A stretch of 41,042 nt of DNA from Guillardia theta CCMP2712 (taxonomy: Eukaryota; Cryptophyceae; Pyrenomonadales; Geminigeraceae). Numbering within the stretch: position 1 is the stretch's first letter; every line of letters starts with the position of its first letter. The stretch covers positions 679,409-720,450 of the forward strand of contig NW_005434645.1 of NCBI RefSeq assembly GCF_000315625.1, read 5' to 3'. The notes beneath the pieces are model-generated. The model ran no database searches. It was given only the letters and a program-made list of their open reading frames with translations, and had not been told where the DNA came from. A program made the translations under genes and the position numbers. Positions 1 to 12,930 of the stretch are shown piece by piece.

Positions 1-42
1 GAGGGAGAGGAGAGGGAGAGGAAAACAAGGAAGATCGTCAAC

Positions 43-3058
<3,016 letters not shown>

Positions 3059-3964
3059 GGTGTTAGCTGCTTTGTACCAGTTTAAAATGTTTTATATGTT
3101 AATATAACTTTTAAAAAATCAGTCACTACCAATGCCTATCCAGATTTTACTTATAGTTGAGTAAAGATACTTGATTTGCGGGAAGGAAATGGCGAGCATG
3201 TCTTGGAGTGATCTCATGGTTGTTGGGCCATCGCTCATGGTCACAACATGAGAGACACAAGAGGCTGCTGGATCCGTTCTTGCTGCGATGACCTGCATGG
3301 ATCCTTGCTCAACGTGTTCCTCTCGCCTCGTCCGTGTACCCTCTTAATTGTTCCAGACTTGTCACACATCGCCAGGAGACAACTCAGAGCATCGTTTTCC
3401 GTTCACATCAGTTGAGATTGACATGTTCAGAATCTTGAGGAGATCATGTTGCTGATGAGTGTTGTTTGTGCTCACCATAACGAGCTCTCAGTGCACGAGG
3501 TTCCTAGGATATCTGCAGCAAAACATGAAGGCTCGATCTTCGGCCTTACGAGCAGCTTCAAGAACCGCTCCAATCACTCCCCTCACCTCCAGTCAGCCAA
3601 TGCAGCCGCCAAGGGGCACAGCCAACCCTCTAGAGGTTCTACCTCCAGATCCTGTGAGCAAGAAGTCGACTACCCGTCATGGCTCTGAGCAAGAAGTCGA
3701 CTACCCGTCAAGGCTCTGAGCAGCCTGAAGGCTGGCAGTGAGACTAGGAGCTGTGTGATTCAGCGCTATGACTTGACAGGGGCTATAATATATCTTGACA
3801 ACGCTTCTCGCGAACAGGAACATAACAGCATGAGTTGATACAGGTTGTACTAATACATGTTGATAAACGATGACTCTACCCGAGACAACCTCAACTATCT
3901 ACATAGGACAAGCATCAACATCGAGATTCATGTCAAACGTCAGGTCCCGCTCCTCCCTCTTTCT
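3059..3964. other. Intergenic, 906 bp
   Basis: The stretch separates the 5' end of the SRP54 gene from the 3' end of the receptor gene, both on the minus strand. I see no conserved protein in any frame. A TATA-like run (TATATAAAAC on the minus strand) lies about 30 bases upstream of the SRP54 ATG. The only other structure is a 31-bp direct repeat at 3655-3716. Confidence 0.6.
3655..3716. repeat. 31-bp direct repeat, two copies
   Basis: Two adjacent copies beginning TGAGCAAGAAGTCGACTACC differ at one base (CGTCATGG against CGTCAAGG). A third copy starts (TGAGCA) and stops. No function is evident. Confidence 0.85.
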
Positions 3965-6900
3965 CTATTTTGCCACACGGACGGTACCTGTCACTGCCTT
4001 GCGGCATATGGGACAAGTCTTGGTCCTCTTGCAATCCTCGCACACGCACTTGTGCCAGCAGGGAAGGAACGCGCGAGTGAGCTCTCCCTCCCGACACACT
4101 GCACACCTTCTCGACTCGTTGCTCACCAGCACCTCACGATCCACTTCCTTGAGCATCGCTCGCAGCAGCAGGAACGAGGTTCGCTTGTGCGGCTGCTGCC
4201 CCCAGCACAGCTCCATGGTCGAGTACACCTTGTCAGGACACGTCGAGCTGGGCAGCCTTCCTGGGACCTCTCCTCGGAGCACGCGGTCCTTCACCTCTCG
4301 CGGCGTCTTGAGGTGGGGGAAGGGCAGCGATCCCATGGACCAGATCTGCCACAGCACGATGCCGTACGACCACACGTCGCTCTTGGACGAGTGCGTCCCC
4401 GACGAGATCGTCTCCGGCGCCTGCCACCGCACGTCGTCCTCCCTCGAGCTCACGCGCCCCTGCGTCCTCTCCCCCCGGCGGGGAAGGAAGAGCGAGGAGA
4501 GGTAGTCGGCGACCTTGACGCGCACGCTCCGGTAGTCGCTGGCATGGAAGCTCATCACCATCAGGTTGTGAGCAGCGAGGTTGCAGTGGATGATGCCGTT
4601 CTGATGCAGGTGCAGCATCCCCTCGCACGCCTGCTTCGCTGCCTCCACCAGCACCACGTTGCTCACTCCGCTCCCACCTGCCTTGGCCGTCTGCAGGACG
4701 CGGTCAAGCGATCCCATGGAGGAGAACTCCATGACCAGCGAGTTGAAGCCCACGGGCTCGTTCTGCGCTACTCCCAGCAGCTCCACGATGTGCTCGTGCT
4801 TGCCTGCCTTCCTCACAGCGTCGCGCAGACACACACTCTCATGCAGCCTGTCCCCCTTGTCCTTGGTGGACGTCACCGTCACCGTCCGGATCTTACCTCC
4901 CTGCTGCTTCCACATCGCTCGAAGAACATGCTTCGACTGGCTCTTGCTCGAGAGCGTCTTCTCGATCACAAGCTCGCCTTTCTTGAAGAGAGCGATGCCG
5001 TCGACCTGGAAGACAAGTTCGCATGAGGTCTGGCCCAGCGAGTGGATCTCTCCTATCTCCAGGTCTTTCTCCCGTGGTTTCATCTGAGCATTGCTGATGG
5101 TGATGGGTAGAAGAGGAGCGATGCTGGTCGACAGCCTCTTTCTCGCTTGCCTCTCCTTCAGCTTAGCCTCACAGCATCCTCTCCTGTTGTAGACGCAGAA
5201 GCAGACGATCACCCCTCCCAGTATCACAGCAAGAGCGACAAGGCAGCCATACACATACAGCTGAAAGCTGTTGGAGGTTGGAGGTGATGGAGGAGGAAGG
5301 CTGCCTTTCAAGGAGGCGGGGGATTGAACCTGCGCAAGAGGAAGACCGTAGACGGCCAGGGCCGTGTTGATCCTCCCGGCGTCGAGCATCGCCAACACCT
5401 TGCTCGGGTCTGAGCTCGTGGCGTCGATCAAGTACTCCACGTCTGTCGACGGGCTCCTGCGTGAGGTCGGGCCCGCGGCGACGCTCTGGATCTCGATGGA
5501 GTCGAGCTGGACGCCAGACGCGAGAGCGATCGCCTTGCGAGACAGGAGGGCCTTGTCGTAGGTGAAGTTTGAGGTGATCAGAGGGAACCTCAGCGTCAGC
5601 GTCACAACCTTACTGGCCGTCGACATGTCAAACTTCCCCCAGGACAAGTCCTTCAGCGAGATGTTGCAGGACGAGGAGCCGACGAGCGACGTCATGCCTG
5701 ACGGGCACGAGTCGCACGAGGACGCTTGCGCGTTCGCCTGGTAAGTCCCGTTGAGGCACCACGAGCAGGAGGCTGAGGGACCGTCGGAGAAGCTTCCGGG
5801 AGAGCAGGAGAGACAATTCGTGAGAGAGGTAGAGCCTGGCAGTTTCATGTACGTCCCCAGAGGACAAGCTGTGCACTTGATCTGACCCGTAGAGCTCGAG
5901 TACTCGCCGATCGGACACTCCAGGCACATGGTCATACTGTTTGCTCCTTGATTCTGCCCATACGTTCCTGCTCTGCATGGCAGGCAGGCGGAGGAAGAGG
6001 AGGCGCCAGTATTCTCATTGTAAGTCCCAGCAGGGCAGAGAGTGCAAGCGGTTGATCCTGCTCCTTCCGTGTACGATCCGGCAGGACAGCTTGAGCACAT
6101 GGACGCTGAAGAAGCCCCAGCAGTTCCTATGAAGGTCCCAGCAGGGCACAGGGCGCACGAGGTGGACTGTGTTTGTTGTGCGTACGATCCTGCTGGGCAG
6201 ATGGTGCAACTGGAAGAGGAGCTCGCTGCTGCATAGAATCCAGGCTGACAGGGGACGCATGCTGACGGACTGCTCCCTCCTGGTGATGGAGAGGCTGTGC
6301 CAGGGGCACAGCTGATGCAAGTGCTGGAAGACGTCGCTGCCGTAGCTTGAGAGTACTTGCCTGCCACACAGAGAGTGCAAGTGCTCGCCTTGTTCTGTTC
6401 CGAGTACGAGCCCGCGGCACATTGCGTGCAAGTGGTATCCGACGAAATGCCCGCACTCGCTGCAAATGTGCCTGCGACGCATTGCGCGCAAACAGTGGAC
6501 ATGGAAGAAGCTTGGCTGATGGTTCCTGGAGGGCAGTGGGAGCACACCGACGATCCTGCACTCGTCTGGAAGGAGCTGGCAGGACAACTCAAGCACGCGC
6601 TCGGTGACGAGGCTCCCGCACTTGATGAGTAGGTCGAGGCGGGGCAACTCGTGCAGACATCAGCTGAAGTTGCTCCTACCGAGGAGGAATAGGTCCCAGC
6701 CTTACAGAGACTGCAGGAGCTCGCGGATGGCAAGCCAGTGGCTGTTGAATACTTTCCAGCTTCACAGTCTTGACAAGTCATGGACGAAGAGGCACCAACA
6801 GTTGCCGAGTACTTCCCTGGTGGACAAGCATCGCACTGAGTGACGCCAGTAGAGGAGGAATAGAAGCCAGCGCTGCATTGAAAGCAGAGTGATTGTCCTT

Positions 6901-7960
6901 GAGCTGTGTTGTATGTTCCAGCCGGACAGTCTTGGCAAGCGGCAACAGAGGAGGCGCCAGGATTGGCCGAGTACTTCCCTGGCAAACAAGCATCGCACTG
7001 AGTGGCGCCAGTAGAGTAGGAATAGAAGCCAGCGCTGCATTGAAAGCAGAGTGATTGTCCTTGAGCTGTGTTGTATGTTCCAGCCGGACATTGATCGCAT
7101 GTACGAGACGATGTGGCAGAAGCAGTGAAGTGCCCGGCAGGGCAAAGAGTACAAACGACATCACTGGTGGCTGAACCTGAAACACGAGTGTCAGAGCGCT
7201 AGAGCAAGAGTTCAATGCGTACATGGTGCGAATACATATCGGCCTGCGCTGCAGCTTGACGAGCATGGAGTGCAAGAGGTAGCAGCAGCTCCTGAGGAAT
7301 AAGAGCCACTAGGACAAGACGAGCAGGAACCCGATCCGGAGGAGTCCTTGAAGGTGCCGGCAGGGCATGCGGTACAGCCTGATCCCTCATACCCGGGGGA
7401 GCACTGACAAGCGCTGGCAGAAGTGCTTCCTGCTGGCGACGTTGAGTGGGCCGGGCACGACTGGCAGGACCTGTAGGACAAGGCGTGTCAGAAGATGAAG
7501 TCCATGCACCTCAGAGCTCACCCGCCGCTCATGTACTGTCCTGCCGGACAAGAGGCTGGTGCGATGGTGTAGGTGCAGTCTGGGACCCGGTAGACTGTTC
7601 CTCCCGTGCTCCACACGGCTGAGAGAGTCAAGGACCCACTGCTAGGAAGGCTCACCGATGGGATTGAGTTGACCCCGCAGCCTCCTGAGCTAGTCCTCAC
7701 GATGTACTCGCCTGAGCGGGGAAGCTGATGGACTGCGACGATCCAGCTGTGATAGAGGACCCGCAAGCAGCAGAGCTCAAGCGAATCGTGACGGAGCTGC
7801 TGGAGGCTACCGTCCCATGATGCCGGTATCTCGTACCCACGCTGATGCTTCCTGAGCAGCCGATGTATGACGCGTACCCATGGCAGCGAGGAAGAAAGGC
7901 AAGGTCAATGAGGAGCAGCAGAACGAGAGGATAGAGAGTGAGACAGGACGATCCTTGCAT
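3965..7960 (-). CDS. Receptor-like protein: Cys-rich repeats, membrane span, pseudokinase domain, C-terminal RING finger
   Basis: Exons are 7960-7522, 7470-7223 and 7176-3965 (introns of 51 and 46 nt). The product starts with a signal peptide (MQGSSCLTLYPLVLLLLIDL). Next come about 20 repeats of the GCC2/GCC3 or ephrin-receptor-like type (pattern CxxCPAGTYxxxxGxxxxxxC), then a conserved 110-residue juxtamembrane module (about 5690-5300) and a membrane span at 5260-5189. A tyrosine-kinase-like domain follows: LGVAQNE, then HCNLAAHN at about 4588 where kinases have HRDLAARN, VADYLSS where DFG is expected, and intact WQAPE and SDVWSYGIVLW. The VAxK lysine is replaced (VTVTSTKD, about 4870). The last 40 residues are a C3HC4 RING of IAP type (CAVC, PCWHKCVCEDC, CPICRK). 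I infer a catalytically dead kinase fold on a membrane E3 ubiquitin ligase. Ligand and substrate are unknown. Frames disagree by one base near 7718. Confidence 0.85.
6807..7130. repeat. 162-bp in-frame tandem duplication within the receptor ectodomain
   Basis: The blocks starting at 6807 and 6969 are almost identical for 162 bases (54 codons, one Cys-rich repeat plus part of its neighbour). Both hold the residue string CFQCSAGFYS. The reading frame is kept. The other Cys-rich repeats are much more diverged, so this copy is recent. Confidence 0.9.
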
Positions 7961-8228
7961 GATCTTAGAGATGTGTGAATGTATTCGAACTTGTGTCAGG
8001 CGATGGTCTTGACTCTCTTCTTCTTCTCTTCTTCTCTTCTTCTCTTCTTCTCCCTTTCTCTCTCTGCTCGCTCACACCTCACTTGCAAGGTCACTTCTGC
8101 ACCACATTCTTTACCCATGTCCCCCTGATTTTTTACCCAGGCTATCCCACCCCTTACTTCCCCCTCAAGGTGCATCCATATATGGATGCGGGGGTGCTGC
8201 TTCCATTCTGAAAGGCAGGGATCTTTTG

Positions 8229-8305
8229 TCTTTACTCAAAGTTAAGTGAAAAATCAGAACGAGGACCGTGATCAGGAGAGTCGAGGAGGCTTGACCCGGG
8301 CCGGG
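8229..8305. repeat. Dispersed repeat, copy A
   Basis: Contains TCTTTACTCAAAGTTAAGTG, AAAAATCAG and ACGAGGAC, then GAGGAGGCTTG and a GC-rich stretch. The same order is found at 26452-26525, and the first motif in weaker form near 33683. On the minus strand both full copies read VLVLIF-LTLSKD, which may be chance conservation of the DNA. Confidence 0.7.
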
Positions 8306-9179
8306 CCTGACACTGCAGGGATCACTGATTGAGCTTTCAAGTTCCGGGCCTCTCACTACAGCACTCAGTCAATCAGTCACTTACTGCCGCGTCTCAGTGA
8401 CGGACCGTACTGACAGATCATCATCATATTGGGGGGGAGCTTGCGTGGTAGGAGTCGAAGTGCTTCCTACCTTTATAAAGGCTCTCTCTCTAGCCGCAAG
8501 TTGCCAAGTTTAGGCCTCTCATCCAAAGCCACAATTTCTTTGATTGATCTTCGAATAGGAAATCTTGATCTTTGAGTAGGATCAAATGGAACTTCCAGGA
8601 GATCTGGCGGAAGTTTCATGTCATGGAGCTAGGCTGTGGCATGCATAACTGGAGCTACTTGAAGGCTGGATCGGTTCAGATGCCTTGAAACGGATGTTCC
8701 AATCCGATGATCTCCGAGGCTCGCGCCGGCAGCAATCTCTGGTCACAAGTTCTTTACGGTGGCGACTCGGCGAGCAAACTTCTCTCGTCTCAGAGTTCTT
8801 TCTTATCTTCACTCTTATCTTATCCTCTATCTCTCTTCATTGCATCCGCTCGCTACGCATCTCCCTTAAGAGTCTCTGTACTGCACATCTAACAGCCCTG
8901 CATGAAAATCTTCTTCAGAATGGACAATCCTTGAATGGTTGAAAGTTGCCCACTCAGCATAACTGTGAACTTGACGCAGGCGGTCTCATCGTATCTAACT
9001 AAAAAAGTAAGTTGACTCAGTTTGAACTCAACCAAGACGACTCATTTCTGGATTTTGTGTGCATTAAACTCGGTCTTAAGCAAAAACTGTCTCATTATTA
9101 CAACCAAGGTCGATGTAGTCACTTGAAGCCTCCGGTTGTGCTCCGGAGCCTCCGTCACCGTCTCGGAGGATGAGCAACG

Positions 9180-9390
9180 GCCCCGGGGGGGGGCCGGGGG
9201 TCAGGTCCGATCACCAACTGTGAAGGCTCCTGTTAGTGTCCGTGAGACCGTCTTGCCAGAAGTTCAAGGCATCGGCCCCCGTCGGGTGATCGGACCGGCG
9301 GCCCGGCCGGCCCGGCCGCCGCCGGGCCGGGCGCCGGGCGCGCCCGGTCGGACGCCGGTCCCGGAGTCCGACGGTCAGGCCCGTTTTTAG
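9180..9390. other. GC-rich island with a 12-bp inverted repeat
   Basis: Composition is almost pure G+C over about 9296-9365. GGTCCGATCACC (9204-9215) and its exact complement GGTGATCGGACC (9285-9296) could pair across a 69-base loop. It lies just upstream of the phosphatase gene. Similar GC-rich islands occur near 17590-17840, 26518-26575 and 33555-33620. Confidence 0.6.
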
Positions 9391-9422
9391 TCCGAGCAAG
9401 CTCGCCTCAACGGTCAGGTAGA

Positions 9423-10137
9423 ATGGGACAGCGGTCAGCAAACCTTGCTGTGGCGCAGAAGCCTTGGACCTGCCAGAGCATGGGAGGAGGATGGCGATGG
9501 GGTCAGTTTTCTCGTGCGCTGCCATTGTCTGTGCTGCTCCCTTCGCTCTTGGACTCCTCCAGCACACATGAATGCAGTCCCAGCACGCACGTCAACAAGA
9601 TCGTGTACTTCGTGTGTACCAGCAACACCTGTCGCAGCCCCATGGCCGAGGTCATAGCGAAGCGATGGCTGGCGGAGAGACATCAGGTTGAGGTCGAGAA
9701 GCTGGAGGAGAAGACAGGATGGGTGGTGAGATCAGCTGGTCTCACTGAAGATTACGAAAAGGCTGGATCGCCTGCCTCAGCAAACAGCATCACAGCGATG
9801 AAGAAGGTTGGCATTACACTCGCAAATCACAGCAGCAAGATGCTTAAAGGCCAGGACGTGGAGGAGGCTCTTGCGATCTTCTGCATCACGGCAAGGCATA
9901 GAGATTGGGTCCTCCACATGTTCCCAACGGCAGAGACCAAGGTCCGGGTTCTAGAGAGAGATGTTGAGGACCCGTGGCACAAAGATCAGGTTCGGCGATT
10001 AGAAGAAGACAGGCGGGCTAACATAGTCGCAGGTTGCGTATGATGTGTGTGCATCTCAGCTACTAGAGGTCGTTCCGCGAATTTTGGCGAAGGAGTTCAG
10101 TTATCTGATAGAAGCAGAAACGCGTGGAGAGAGGTAG
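9423..10137 (+). CDS. Low-molecular-weight phosphatase, protein-arginine-phosphatase (YwlE-like) type
   Basis: The core reads NKIVYFVCTSNTCRSPMAEV, the C-x(5)-R-S phosphate-binding loop of the LMW-PTP fold, from about 9597. The general-acid region is DVEDPWHKDQ near 9970, matching the DP motif of the family. A 43-nt intron (9990-10032) must be removed; the frame then continues as VAYDVCASQLLEVVPRIL and ends at a stop at 10135-10137. Without splicing the protein would stop early at VAGCV. Classical LMW-PTPs have CxxNICRS, whereas here Thr precedes the second Cys, as in bacterial YwlE, in which that Thr favours phospho-arginine. About 55 residues precede the core; the true start, or an upstream exon, is not settled. 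A short Ala-rich signal-like frame (MAMGSVFSCAAIVCAAPFAL) overlaps there and may be a leader. Confidence 0.85.
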
Positions 10138-10729
10138 CAACTTTCAACGAATGCATCAAACGCACGCACTCAACGTTGAATGTCCTATCCATTGCAGAGT
10201 TGTTGGCACTGAGCATAGGCAAGATATCACATTTGGTCTTGGGCTATGAGGTATCTTCTTAACCTTCTCCTACTTGGTCGTTCTTGAACATGAAGGAGGA
10301 GGCCCTAGACAAGTGAAAAGCTTTCCCTGCACTGCTTTATGTGGATCGTATTTGTTCATAGAATACGCTCAATGACATGCATAACTTGTTGTTTCTTCCT
10401 GATTAATCGTAATTTCAGCTTCAATGATATTGTCCGGTGTCTGTTGCCTTTTGTTTTGTTGTTGTAGTGCAACAAACTAGAACGGAATGAAATCAAACGA
10501 TTTTGTCAATTTGTTGCAAGGGAGTGGAAAGGAAGGAGAGACCGGACGGTGCATGAGGTGAGGGTGTGGAAGGAGAAGGAGAGAGGAAGGGAATGTGGCA
10601 GCAGGCAGGAAGAGGCAACGAAGTCTGGGATGGACGTTTGAACCGGAGGGCAAGGGAGACGTGAATCGAGAAAGCCAAGGTGCTACAAGATCAGTTTCGT
10701 ATAGTTTTTCCGATCCGGTATTATCTCCT

Positions 10730-10776
10730 TGTCTTCTCTCCTTGTCTTCTCTCCTTGTCTCCTCTCCTTGTCTTCA
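10730..10776. repeat. 13-bp pyrimidine tandem repeat
   Basis: The unit CTCCTTGTCTTCT is repeated about three and a half times with one substitution. It lies in non-coding DNA downstream of the phosphatase gene. Confidence 0.7.
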
Positions 10777-11500
10777 CTTTATGATATCTCAACAAGAGAT
10801 CTGACCTGTTGCCTTCCCAACAAGCCTCTTGTTAACCCCTGGGATCCTGGCTCATTCCCGTGATGGTTCATTTCGTTCTTACAGCCTTTCGTTCACCTTT
10901 CGTTCATCATCTCATTCTTTCTTGTTCGCCATCCCCCCCCCCTCCAAACCACCAGAACCAGAACACCTCCCCCCTCTCCCCCCTCACTTCCTTTTCCGCT
11001 GTCTTCATCTGCATTCTGCTTCCCTTGTCTTGCTACCCCCTCATCCTCACCCCCTTTGGCATACTTTCCCCCATTATGTTCCCTTTTTCCTTTCATCTTT
11101 CAACCCTCAACTTTCAAGTCTTCCACCCTCCCTGGTTATCCTCCGCTCTTTCTAGATGTATCTACTTAAGAACTGCTCTCCTCCTTTTCTCAACCCCTGG
11201 TCTCTCTTTCTCCTTGACATCTCTGCTCGTCTTGACCATTTCGTCTTTGCCTCATGTTTGCTGCTGCTGCTGCTGCTGCTCTCCTCTCTTGCCTCCCACC
11301 CCTCCAGTATCACCTGCTTCATCGCCATCCCGCCACCCCCGGTCATAAACAAGTTTGTGTGAGGGAGGACAGTGTTTCCTGGTCGATCATTCTCACTAGG
11401 TTCACTTTGCTGTCCTGGCACTGCCAAATCGGGGAGATGCGACAACACTGTCATGGGGGGAACACAGGATGCAGAGGGAAAGGAGCAGAGGAGAGGAGAC

Positions 11501-11577
11501 AATGGTGAGGAGGAGAGAAGAGGATACAATGGTGAGGAGGAGAGAAGAGGATACAATGGTGAGGAGGAGAGGAGAAT
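11501..11577. repeat. 27-bp tandem repeat
   Basis: Units beginning AATGGTGAGGAGGAGAGAAG start at 11501, 11528 and 11555. The third copy is incomplete. No gene is evident on either strand at this point. Confidence 0.8.
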
Positions 11578-12852
11578 GGACAAGCCCGAGGAGGAGATCG
11601 TCTGGGTGCGACTCTCTGTCTGGTCTCACTGATTGCCAAGTGGCAGATGCTGCGGTAGGTCGACGGAGCATGAGATGTCGTGGAGGAACGAAATCCATCG
11701 TTTGCTCATCGTCGCTCAACCGGCTGCGCGAGGACTGGCAGCAGCAGTGGCGGTGGCCATGCTGGGTGAGCATGGGATTTGCTTCTAGGATCATAGGCTG
11801 ACATGGAAGCAAGAGACGAGGAGAGCATCGGAGATCGCCTTCGGAGATGACAATGATTGGCTCCTCCCCCACTTCCTCCTGGTGCTCCTGCTCCCCAACT
11901 TCAGATGACCTCCTCTTTCTTTTATCTCTGTCTCTGTCTCTGCCTCTGCCTCTGCCTTCTCCAACCCCCTCGCTCTGACATGCCGAAAATGTGCTGAGTC
12001 TCCTCCGTCTGGCCCCGCTTCTCCTTCCTTATTGTCCAGTGCGACGTTGGCTGACATGCGATGGCGACAGCGCAAGATCGAAGTGCAGCAGAGGTGCGGG
12101 GGCGAGGAGCTTGACCATCAGGAGGAGGAAGGAGGAGACTCTCCACGAGCATGCAGCACGAGTGCGAGGCAGCGAGGAGGAGAACAAGGGGGACTGCATG
12201 ACAGCATGTGACGGGCGATGCTCTCGTCTCCTCCTCTCACTCAGTTGTCAGAAAGGCGCCAGACCTCGAGTCACCGGCTGCGCATCGTCCTCCTCTTCCT
12301 CCTCCGTTGCCGTTGCCTCTTCCACCCTCCAAGCATGCCGCGTCCTTGGAAAGTTTGTACGCGTCTGCTCTTGAGGTAGAGGAAGGAGAAGCATGCGGTC
12401 ATGCATGACGATGCTTTGTAGGGGAGGACAGAGGTGATGCGACTGCTGATTGAGGATGACGTCGACGTGCAGGGAAGGAACAGGTGCAGCTTGAAGGAGG
12501 GAGGGGCTGTCTGTGAGCCTTCCCAGGCAAGGACTGCAAGCTTTGCACGCTGCTGCGGTGTCTGGACACGCCGAATGCCTCAAGTAGGTCTGAATGGGGA
12601 AGCAAGTGCATGGAAGGGGAGGAAGTGAGGGGGGGGAGGGGCTGGAGCTGAGGAGGGATTTAGAGGGATGAACGACTAAGGAGGGGGATGAGAGATAAGG
12701 AACAGCGCTCAATCTCTCATGGTTCAGGTTGCTTCTTGCCAGCCACGCAAATCCAAATGCGAAAACGAATGATGGCAGGACGGGGCTAGCGCTGTCGGCG
12801 ATGATGGTGAGCTAGCAAGAGGATGGAGGGGCTAGCTGGGAGAGAAGACAGC

Positions 12853-12930
12853 AGCGGGTTGGATCGATTGAATCACATTGAGCGATGGGAGGGGGAGGAA
12901 TGGCGGGTGACTGATGATACTGTCATGGCA
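12853..12930 (+). other. Exon-like fragment resembling ADP-ribosylarginine hydrolase
   Basis: After an acceptor-like GACAGCAG the frame reads GLDRLNHIERWEGEEWRVTD and then DTVM. The ADPRH family has GGLD..., W-R-V-S-D-D-T-V-M at its first metal-binding motif, so the spacing and residues fit. I found neither the preceding GDALG-type start nor the later RAPG-type motif in the neighbourhood. It is therefore a lone exon, a remnant, or coincidence. Confidence 0.3.

Larger units (their letters stand above)
7961..9422. other. Intergenic, about 1.46 kb, between divergent genes
   Basis: Separates the start of the minus-strand receptor gene from the plus-strand phosphatase. It contains a CTT/TCTTC pyrimidine tract (8008-8062), a perfect 18-bp palindrome GCATCCATATATGGATGC (8172-8189), a dispersed repeat (8229-8305) and a very GC-rich island (about 9180-9390). 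I see no convincing exon. Confidence 0.6.

Noticed and set aside
3857-5026. A 389-codon open frame on the plus strand
   Set aside because: It is antisense to the kinase and RING region of the receptor, has no recognisable motif and owes its length to base composition.
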